The notes under the pieces were generated by a model. The model was not told where the DNA came from, did no database searches, and saw only the letters and a list, made by a program, of their open reading frames with translations. DNA of 64,000 nucleotides from Cydia pomonella (Eukaryota > Arthropoda > Insecta > Lepidoptera > Tortricidae): the NCBI RefSeq assembly GCF_033807575.1, contig NC_084729.1, positions 620,001 to 684,000 of the forward strand. Reading direction: 5' to 3'. The position numbers were made by a program, and so were the translations under genes. Within the stretch, counting starts at the first letter, position 1. Each line of letters starts with the position of its first letter. Positions 1-10,700 of the stretch are shown here, piece by piece.

Positions 1-723
1 AATGTATATCATATATTTTTTTTAGATTTTTCATTCTGTTATTTTAGAAGTTACAGGGGGGGGGACACACTTTTTTTCACTTTGGAAGGTTCTCTCGCGC
101 AAACTATTCAGTTTAGAAAAAAAAGATATTAGAAACATTAATATCATTTTTGAAGACCTATCCATAGATACCCCACACGTATGGGTATGATGAAAAAAAT
201 TTTTTTTTTATAATTTCATGACGTATTAAAAAAAAACTACTTACTAGATCTCGTTCAAACCAATTTTCGGTGGAAGTTTACATAGCAATGTATATCATAT
301 ATTTTTTTTAGATTTTTCATTCTGTTATTTTAGAAGTTACGGGGGGGGGGACACACATTTTACCACTTTGGAAGTGTCTCTCGCGCAAACTATTAATTTT
401 AGAAAAAAATGATATTAGAAACCTCAATATCATTTTTGAAGACCTATCCATAGATACCCCACACGTATGGGTTTGATGAAAAAAGATTTTTTGAGTTTCA
501 GTTCTAAGTATGGGGAACCCCCAAAATTTATTGTTTTTTTTTTCTATTTTTTTGTAAACATCCTAATGCGGTTCATAGAATACATCTACTTACCAAGTTT
601 GAACAGTATAGCTCGTATAGTTTCGGAAAAAAGTGGCTGTGACAGAATCGGACAGACAGACGGACATGACGAATCTATAAGGGTTCCGTTTTTTGCCATT
701 TGGCTACGGAACCCTAAAAACGT
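1..723 (+). repeat. Interspersed repeat ending in TACGGAACCCTAAAAA, cut by window start
   Basis: This is the right part of an abundant lepidopteran-type element whose ends carry AGGGTTCCGTA and its complement TACGGAACCCT. A fuller copy lies at 12074-12627. Here the internal segment is duplicated in tandem: positions 1-215 reappear at 288-500 with few changes, joined by a stretch that in the other copy lies upstream of it. The 91-residue open frame inside is not considered coding. Confidence 0.75.
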
Positions 724-970
724 AAAAAAGTCATTTAATTAAAAGCTTTTATTTCGGACAAGATATCCATATTACATTATAAATTAAAATACAAAACACA
801 AACTATAAGTATAAGTACAAAAATACACAAATAAAGGTGAAATACATATTATGTTTTAATAAAACGCCTGCCTATCTTTATATAAAAAAAAAATAATAAA
901 AAAGAAAATAAATAAAAAAAATTACTCACGTTGCACGTGCAGCGTTCTAGTAAACTAAGTCAGGGTTCGG

Positions 971-1158
971 TACCCCTAGTGTAAATTTATTCGATAGCGT
1001 GACGTGACGTACGCGTTTGCGTTAAGTCTCATTTTGTATGGGATTTAGAGTTTCCAAAACGTGCCGCTTGGCGCGCTGTTTCTAAATTTGATACAAAATG
1101 AGACTTAACGCAAACGCGTACGTCACGTTGCGATTACGAATAGATTTACACTAAGGGT
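971..1158. repeat. Palindromic MITE, copy 1 (CCCCTAGTGTAAATTTA family)
   Basis: The element is a near-perfect foldback. The left arm starts CCCCTAGTGTAAATTTATTC and runs through GCGTTTGCGTTAAGTCTC; the right arm is its complement. Further copies lie at 1164-1350, 7733-7916, 18047-18414 and 35045-35235. No coding capacity. Confidence 0.85.
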
Positions 1159-1163
1159 TCTGA

Positions 1164-1350
1164 ACCCCTAGTGTACATTTATTCGATAGTGAAACGTGAC
1201 GTACGCGTTTGCGTTAAGTCTCATTTTGTATGGGATTTTGAATTTTCAAAACGTCCCGCTTAGCGCGCTGTTTCTAAATCCCATACAAAATGAGACTTAA
1301 CGGAAACGCGTACATCACGTCACACTATCGAATAAATTTACACTAGGGGT
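1164..1350. repeat. Palindromic MITE, copy 2, adjacent to copy 1
   Basis: Same family as the preceding element, separated by about five bases (TTCTG). The pair forms a direct tandem of two foldbacks immediately upstream of the first coding exon of the Kazal gene. The internal loop differs at several bases from copy 1, so it is not a recent exact duplication. Confidence 0.85.
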
Positions 1351-1448
1351 TCGGATCGAGGTTCACACTTATTTCTTCTATACAAAAATATGGTTTACGA
1401 ATTATGCCAACCACACATTTCACAACATTCACCTCATTCACACCTACA
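1351..1448 (+). promoter_or_regulatory. Putative 5' leader of the Kazal gene
   Basis: Between the MITE pair and the chosen start at 1449 there is under 100 bases and no convincing splice acceptor. Either transcription starts here or inside the MITE, or an upstream noncoding exon is missed. An in-frame ATG at 1404 would add 15 residues (Thr-rich) before the signal peptide. No clear TATA box. Confidence 0.35.
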
Positions 1449-1700
1449 ATGTTGTACCTACTACTCGCTTCAATTATAATTCTTCTCCCCATGACCGAAG
1501 CCGGCCACATGGCCCACAACACCTCTGACGTCATCACCACCTACATGGGCCACTCGGACGTGCAAGCACCGGTGGATTTTAGAAAAGGGAATGAGAAGGG
1601 GAGGAAGAGTGGGGGGGAGAGGAAGGGGGATAAGCTGAGCGAGAGAGAGGAGAGGAAAGAGAAGGGAGAGGCGAATGATTCGGATTATTTGGAGCAAACG
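1449..1700 (+). CDS. Kazal gene exon 1: signal peptide and charged region
   Basis: Encodes 84 residues. The start gives MLYLLLASIIILLPMTEA, a typical signal peptide with cleavage likely after A18 or G19. The second half is rich in Lys, Glu, Arg and Gly (1580-1680), a biased stretch. The exon ends ...GAGCAAACG before the strong donor GTAAGT at 1701, phase 0. The alternative start at 1404 would bury the hydrophobic core behind 15 polar residues, so 1449 is preferred. Confidence 0.75.
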
Positions 1701-4700
1701 GTAAGTTTTCGATTTAATATTTATGGTACCCTATAATTAGAAAAAGATTTTTAGGATATGTACCGCAAAATCGAAGGTGTTGTATTGATTTTTTACACAA
1801 TTTAATCATGAGCAAATGCCACGGAAAATTAAGAGCCCGGTAACGATTTTAGAGCAAAAATTTAAAATTGATAGATTTAGTCGTTGAAATTGTACACCTT
1901 TTGTTACGTAATATCTAAATAACAAGTATTGGTCTCTATTAGCTCGTTTTTTCATCTTGCCTTTTAATAATGAGGTCGCAAGCGAGGGTCCCCGGTAATA
2001 GGTTTTTTTTTGCGATTTCGGGATTGGTACATTCATTCATTCATTCATCCAAATATACTTTATTCACGTAGGCCTAGCAACAAGCACTTATGAATAGTAA
2101 GACAGTACAAGAACAAAGAATGACGAGGTGACGTATCGCGGAAGCGGGCGGCGGCTGGTGCGGGTGGGGGAGAAAAAAGAATTGCTATTTAATTTACGTA
2201 GGCGCCTACATAAATTCATTTTTTTATTTAACGGATTCTCTAAATATTGTGACAACGGCCGTACCAGAACACTACTACAAGTTATAATAATCTCTCGGAA
2301 GAACAAGTGAAGTATAATTGATGTTGTAAATATTATTCCATATATAATACTAATGAATATAATTCATAGATCAAATTTAATACTAAAAATTTCACAAAAT
2401 ATAGTCATACAAAAAAAATGTATAAAAAATACTAGTCTAGATTGTTTCTAGAATAAATTCTAAATGTAAAGTACCATAGTAAAAGTTGCTCAGTATGACC
2501 TATATTCACCCCGTAAATTATTGCAAGTGACTAAATTCACCCTGTACTTTCGCCATGTCTGCCTGTCCGTCTATCCGTGGCTTGGTGTTATCATAAAAAA
2601 AACGTACTATGAAGTAACCCTTTCAAACAAACAAAAATCGTTATATCCTTCCACAAATCGGGAAAGTCATATGTTGAATAAAAAGTCCTCCCATTTTAAA
2701 ATAGAAAAGACAAGTAAGTTAAAAGCCCAAAATGCATTTAGTTAATAAATTAGTTTGACTACGACAACCTAATGGAAAACTTGGCACCACTTTAGAGTGT
2801 ATACTTAATGGTGACAGGAAATTGGCCCAATTATTGTCCGAGAGATCCTTGGAATGGAATCTCCATGTACCAAAAAATGTCATCAAAAAACCTTAAATAG
2901 GTGGCGCTACAATACCTAGAATACTTGAACAAAAAAATCAAATCATAGACAGCGCAATTCATACACTTAGTTCTATGGAGTGTGGAATTACAAGGACATC
3001 TCTTATGGTAGAACTGTTGCAAAAGTGTCCAGCTGTCAGCTATAAATAATAGTTCCAAATCTCTCCAGAGTAGCGCTAGAGTAGCTAAGAACGTGAAGAA
3101 CCTAGGCGTTATTGACGGAGTGAATTGCGCTGTCTATGATTTGATTTTTTTGTTAAAGTGCTCTAGGTATTGTAGCGCCACCTATTTAAAGTTTTTTGAT
3201 GACACTTTTTGGTACATGGAGATTTCGTTCCTTATCTCCACCTTCCGTAACTAAGTGCACACGTTTGACAGTTGTGTATTGAAGTTTCTAGTGATGAGGT
3301 TAAGACGTATGGCTTGTAAAAACTAGCGATTATAAACGAATAAGTCGAATCGATTTTACAGCCGATTTGTGCATGTTTGTATTATTCGTTTGTATTATCA
3401 AAGGAAATTTGAAATAGAGGTGGATTATAGCCACTGTAAGTAAATTTACTGCCATCTTTCAACACATAATTACATTTTTATAACGCCATTTGACTTTGAT
3501 CCTTATTTTTTTTCCAATATGTGTTAAATTTGTTAAATATCAAAAAGTGGCTCGTGCTAATACCCGAGCAAGCGAAAGATTTCAAAATTGACCACTACTG
3601 TAGCGAGTGAATCCAAAAGTGGAACTTATATAAGTTTATTTAGTTATTAAAGTCAAAAGCAAAATCACTATTAACTCAAATAAAATAAAATACAATGACA
3701 TAAGTTGGCGGATAAACGTACATTTCCAGAAAAATCATTCTTGTAAATGAGGAGTGAAGGACAGCTGTTAATTGATTCATTCTTAGCACATTTTTTACCT
3801 TGGACAATAATACTAACTCTATGTTTTAACCATAACCTTGTTGTTGGTGACCATATCTTTCGTCGCAACTTTCTGTTAAGCTACACAGATAAGCTAAAGT
3901 GTTGCCTGTTTTCAGACCGCCCCGACAGAAGCCGGCAACGACGTAGTGTTCATACCATCAGGCAATAGCGATTCTCAAAGTTTCAGAAGGGCAGAGAGCG
4001 CTAGAAGAGACGAATACTCTGTGAAGGACATGATGGAACGAGTTGCGGTTGGAGACGTTATAAACGAGCGGTATAAGACGGAAACAGGTATTTTTTCCAT
4101 TATAAAGGACCTGTTTAAGAAATATGTGCTTTGTAAAGAACATGATGTAACGGGCTAGAGTAAGTGACGTTATACACGACTGACATCATTTAACTATCAT
4201 TTTGATGTCACAATGTTAGTTGAATTGGCCTCAAGGAAAAACAATATCTTTTCAGAGCCACCCGAAGGCGGCATAGTCTTCAAACCCGGAAAAAACGACG
4301 AACGAACAGAAGAGAAGATAAAACATGAGCTAGATGACGAGAAAATAGAACAAGCCGTCAAAGAGTACAAGGAGGTATACGAGAATCCTATGGACTGCGA
4401 GAATTTGGACTGCGAGAATGTGCTAGAGGCGGTGTGTGGAGTGAAGTTGGAGAATAAACGGCCGAAATATAGGCTTTTTAAGAATGAGTGCTTTTTTAGA
4501 AAGGTTAATTGTGGACTTCGGTATGATTATAATAGTAAGTATTCATTCTGTGAATAAAAGCTCCTCAGATCAGCTGCTTCTTAGACAGTTTTAAACTTTT
4601 GATATAAGTAAAATGATAGTTATGAACTTACTTAATAAGTAAATCAACATCGTCATCATTAGGTATCAAATTAGCCCTCTATCATCTATTGAGCATAGGT

Positions 4701-7700
4701 CTCTCTCCCGGTCCTGAGCTCCTGAGCTAATCTCGTCCAGAAGTGACCTGCAATCTCCCGAATGTCGTCCATCCAACGAGCCAACGGACGCCAGGCAACC
4801 CTTTGATCCGAAAGCAGCCACCCACCACCATTTCGTTTATATTTTGACCCATCTACCATCAGTCTGCCTGGCAACAAGTCCCGCCCGGTAAAGACGTAAG
4901 CCATCTCTTGTACCTTGGTGCGGCGACAGATCTCGTTCCTTATTCGATCTTGAAGCTTCATGCCGAGCATGGCATTAAACAGCCAAAGTAAAAACTACTT
5001 GTAAAATAAATATACGAGTACAATAACTTCGTAATACACGAGATATGTATAGGTATAAAGAATTATAATTAAGAATAAGTGATTAATTAACATTTTGTCA
5101 TTCAATGGAAACTTTGGTGGTTGGTGTACAACATATTTTCAATCAAAGGTAACCATTTCATACCATATTTCAGGGTACAGAACAGTGTCCATCGAACAAT
5201 GCGATGGAGTAGGCAGCCACCTTCCTCCTCAGGAGCATACTGGTTGGCTGCAGTACCAGCCCAGGCCTTTGCCACAAATTCAGCTAAGTGGTGGTGGTCA
5301 GAGCAGCGGGCGACGAAGCGCGTCGAGACGGTAATTTCCCTTGTAGCTGGGGGTTTCCATAATAAAAGTATAAGGCAGTTTTTTTAACTGGGGCGGAGAT
5401 GATGAGGACTGAGAAGTCGTGCAGAAATCAACCAGCGGAGTGGAGAACCAATGATAATAAATTGATTCCCGCACGTTTGTGCTCATCTTCGCCTCAGTAG
5501 AAAGGTGCCTAAAGTTGGATTGGGTAAGAGAAACATTGGTGCCAGAGAAAAACTTGTGAATGCGATAGATTAGGCAACCATCCCCCTGGAGTGCACTGGC
5601 TGGCTGCAGTACCAGCCCAGGCCTTTGTCAAGACGTCAGACAAGTGGTGGCGGTCAGAACAGCGGGGCGACGAACTGCTTCAAGACGGTATCTTATTATC
5701 ATATGGCTAGCTAATTACAAGCTTTTTTACCTATTTAACTTGCCTTATTATATTATGTGTTTATGTTAGTTCGGGTCAAAGTTTGGAAGATAAAATTGAC
5801 CCACTTCCAGATTTCCAATCGAGTTGAAATTTGACATGGATGGAGCTGATCCGATGATGGAGACAGGAGGCGGCCATGGGAACTCTGTGATAAAACGACG
5901 CAAACTAATTTTGTTTGAGTTTATTGGAATGGTCTCGATGATTATTAGTTGCCTGTGAAAAGAAAAGTACAGTCAGCGATAAAAGCTTATACCAAAAATT
6001 TAATTTTTGGCTGAAACTTATTTTGTATCTCAAATACAAAAATATGGGTTATGATTATGTGGCTCTCTATCGGACAAGGGTCCTTATGCTTCATGTGTAT
6101 AAGGACCTTTCCATAAGTAGATTCCTTTTTGGAATTATGAAGTGTTGAATAATAATGACTACTAGTATATAAGTTGTATTATAACTATCGATAATTACGA
6201 CTAAAAAGGCCTCAGGCAATGTGAACTTATGTATGTATCTTACAAGTTCTCGGGACCATGGGGCTCCGGGCATTTGGAAGGCGTGCGTGGGGCCGAAGCC
6301 AACACGTAGAGGTAGAGGCCCCTTGTAATAAGACAATTTACTCTAAAAGTAATGTGACACCAACCGACGATTATCCCTGTTCACACTATAGCAGTGCACC
6401 TAAGGACAAGCCCCGGTTAGTGTAGGACTATTGTAAGAAAAAGGTACAAAAAGAAACCGGGCTATTAGGTTGAGTTGCTAGTGGACTGGTAACCGAGACT
6501 ATGAAGGTGACTATTGCACCTGCCCTGATCATATGTTAAAAAACACGAAAAAATGGACAGGTGGTGACTCGCCAACTTACAATATGGGTCTCCGAATACG
6601 GCCGCTCGCACAGAGCGACAAGGGGACAACATTGCGTGAGCGGGTCAGGGTGTGGAGAGGTGTGCGCCGCTTTCTACCCAGTGGCTGTAAGCAGCCACTG
6701 TGCCAACTCGCGTCTTATGCATATTTCACTTCCACCCTGCGAGCATATAGCTCTGACACCCCACTCTGGACGGCCGGTAAAGGCAAGCCAGAGGTGAGAG
6801 TCCTGCGGCCCACACATTTAAGGAAACTAAATTTTAATTATTATCTCCGAAATGTAGTTAATTAGAATACCGGTGTGTTTGAGGAAATTACTTAATTTAA
6901 GCTCAGGGATGCACCCTTGAAATTAATGGAAATCAAAAAAATACGGTGTATAGCCAAGGGATTCGACGAGCAAAATGTTGAAATGGAGGATAGGTATTTT
7001 CAGAGTCAATACTCAATATTTTATTGCAAATTCACAAAGTGGTTGTACAGGTGGTAAACTTATAAGCTAGGTCTATGTGAACCCTGTTGGGCACTGCAAT
7101 ATTATTATTTACAATTCCAAGGCAATCATAATTTCTATTTCTATTTCAAGGAGAGGAAAGTTTGTGATTAAGTATCTTATACCCATAGACATAAAAGGTA
7201 AGAATCCGCGCGGGGCCCAAGCTCCTGAACAGCGTACTCCCATTTGAACTGCCGAGAACGCACTTACAACTCTGTGACGGTAATCGCTTCCCATAAGAGT
7301 TGCCTCCTATATAATAAAAGAAAATATTTGTACATTTTGTTTCAGAGACTTTAACGAAATCAAATCCATACCTGCAAGAAAAACTCACAATCAAAGAAAA
7401 TTCGAACGATGGCCGAATGGCTTCAAAAACGATCTTCTTGCAAGCCAAGCTCAATACAAATCCAAAATGATGCAGTATTTGTCAAGAGCACTAGGGTCTA
7501 GAACTGGAAGTCAATTCTAATGTAAACAATTCGTTATGTATGTCAGCTGGTTTTGATATCAAACACCAATAAAATTAAAATTCATTACATCATTATCACA
7601 GAAAAATCACATGCAAGTTTCCACTTAGAAAGTTCCCGTTCAGGTTATGAATTATTAACTTATTAGTATTACTCAATTTTAACTGTTGACGACTGTTTCA

Positions 7701-10700
7701 TTTAGCATTTACGTCACTCATTAGCGTCTGAACCCCTAGTGTAAATTTATTCGATAGTGTGAAGTGACGTACGCGTTAGCGTTAAGACTAAGAAATGGGC
7801 TTTAGAAGCAACGCGCCTAGCGGAATGTTTAGGAAACTCAGAATCCCATACAAAATGAGACTTAACGCAAACGCGTAAGTCAAGTTACGATATCGAATAA
7901 ATTTACACTAGGGGTACTGTTTTAAGTGTCATAGAAATCGACACTAACTGTACCTAAGATGGTTTAGCATTAAACGTGCATAAAACAATACCGAGACGGA
8001 GAACATTTCATCGAAACTGCATTTTTTGAATAATCCTTTAGCACATTGCTATGATAAAAATTTAAAATGTTTTTAAAAATACCAATAAATACCGGTTTAT
8101 ATCGGTTTTCCTTCGAATTTTTATAAAAACACGAACGTTTTAAGAACTTTATTTTAACCTAAAAAACCGGTTTATTCGACGAGCGATGCAACGGCTGATC
8201 GGTCTGGTGGTGTGCCACGAAAACATAGACACCGATAGGAATCAACCGGTTTTTATTGTTTCAAACCGGTTAATTTGACAATAACTGTTCTCATTCAAAC
8301 CGGTTTCAAATAACAGGTTTTCGAGCGAAACCGGAATTAAAAGGTTTGCGCCAAGTAAATGATAACGGTTTGGAAATTTAACCGGTTTCCGAGCTTTTCT
8401 CTCGACTTCGATTTTGCATACAAATAGAGGAATTAGAAAAAATAAGGGCTTTTAACGGTAAGGAGCTTTTGAATAAGCTTTTGTACGTTGTTAAAAGTAA
8501 CTAAAGTTTTTTTAATAACTTTCAAAGTTATTCTTGAATATTTCAAAGAGTTCTCATTGTCTTAATGAATTTAATTTCAGCTGCAGAGTGAAGCAAACAA
8601 TAGCCATATGAATATATATACATAAAGAAATACAAATAGGCCGTTAATGCCCTAAGGTATTCTCTACCAGTCAACCAATGGGTTAAACCAGAAAGATTAA
8701 GTAGGTGCAGTGTATTAGGTAAAGGACTTAAATGAACTTGTAACCAAGACTATATATGAATATAAACTATATATCTATTGATAAACTTACAAATATACTT
8801 AATACAAATAAACATACATATATTGATACATACATAATTATATGTGAATCATTCAGTTGACGAAGAAGAACATTTGTCAAGTAAATACTTGCGCAACATG
8901 CGCTTGAATGTGAATTTGGTCTGCGTTTGTCTGATAGAGAGTGGGGGAACGTTCCACAGGATTTTTTTTTCGAATAACGAATCCCATTCCTACCCAGTGC
9001 CATGACAGCAAACGCCGAGGGTCTCCCCTGCGACCACTTCTGTCCTGTCCGGTGTCCGGACATGTACGCGCCTGTATGCGCGTACTCGTTCCCGAAGAGA
9101 GCACGCGTGTTCCAGAACCACTGCTCATTAGATCTCCAGTCATGTAATGATGGGTCTGGTGAGTTTATATCCGTCTCTTTCTTTCTATTTGTCTTTGTAT
9201 CTCTTTTTCTTTTATGTCTGTATTTCTGTATATCTCTCTTTTTTGCCTTAGTACTTCTGTGTCACTTAATTTTATCTCTCTTCTTTAAGTCTATTTTGCC
9301 GTTTCTATGCCTTTCTTTTTAACTACGTCTTTTTCTATCTCTTTGACTCTTTCTATCTCTCTATTTCTTTATACCTCTATCGCTCTTTCAACCCTTTTTT
9401 TACACTGTCTCTCTGTCTACGACTCTTTTTATCTTTTTATCGTTCTCTATTTCTAAGGAAAGAAAGGTAATATCTTATCCTGGTAAGGGTATTTATTCGT
9501 GTGATGAGCATGGATATTTGTTCCTTAGTCATGGGTGTTTTCTATGTATTTAAGTATTTATAAATAGTTATATATTATATATATCGTTGTCTAAGTACCC
9601 TCAACACAAGCCTTATTGAGCTTACTGTGGGACTTAGGCAATTTGTGTAATAATGTCCTATAATATTTATTTTATTTATTTATTTATTTGCAAGTTAGAG
9701 CAAGAGAAAGAGGTGACAATGCAATATTATGGTGCCATCGAACTGATCTGATGATGGGGACAGGAGGTAGCCATAGGAACTCAGTGATAAAACAACGCAA
9801 CCTAATTGTGTTTGGAGTTTTTAGAATTGTCTCGATGAGTATTAGTTGCCAGTTGAATAAAAAGTACAGTCAGCGATAATACTCTAATTTTACCGTTTTA
9901 TTAACTTAAAGAAACGGCACTTAATCGCGTATTAAGTGTTAAATTTACCTCTGACGTTTCGAGGACGGCGTTGTTCTCGTGGTCTCGGAGAAGAATTAAA
10001 TCAGTGTTTTACTGTTTTGTCGGTGTAATTGATTTATACACCGTGTTTTTATTGAATTTCGTTAACTTCGGGGTATCGGTAACTACGTTTAAGAAAACTA
10101 AATGGCATAGTTAATTTAAAAAAAAAATTGTTTTTTTTTTACAATTTTTTTTTATAATAAGTAACTAAATGTTGCATATAGCGTTGTTGTAACACGGGCA
10201 TTACATTTAACTCAACCAAACAATTGAAAACTGTGACATATCAATGTCATTTCGAACGTCGATCGTCCGAGATAGTACGGACGTTTAGTAGCAAATGTAT
10301 GAACTCGCACTAAACACTAATCAATAAGTAAACAGGCCCTAAGGCAAGTGTACACGCTCGTAAGGGCCTTATAAGATAAAAATTAATGATTGATTATCTC
10401 CGAAATTGAGTTAATTACAATATCGGTGTCTTTGAGAAAGTTACTTAATTCAAGCTCAGGAATGCACCCTCGAAATTAACGCAAATAAAAAAAAACACGG
10501 TGTATATTCATGATAAATTGCAATTTTCTAGCTTTCTAGCACTAACGATCACGGAGCAAAGCCTCGGACAGACAGACAGACGGACATGGCGAAACTATAA
10601 GCGTTTCTAAGGTGACTAAGAAACCCTAAAAATACGAATTAAAAACCTGGGCTTTAAAAATGGGTTTAAATAAAAATAACATTTTCATTTCAGTTTGGCA

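Noticed and set aside
1470..1697. 75-residue minus-strand frame
   Set aside because: Shadow of Kazal gene exon 1.
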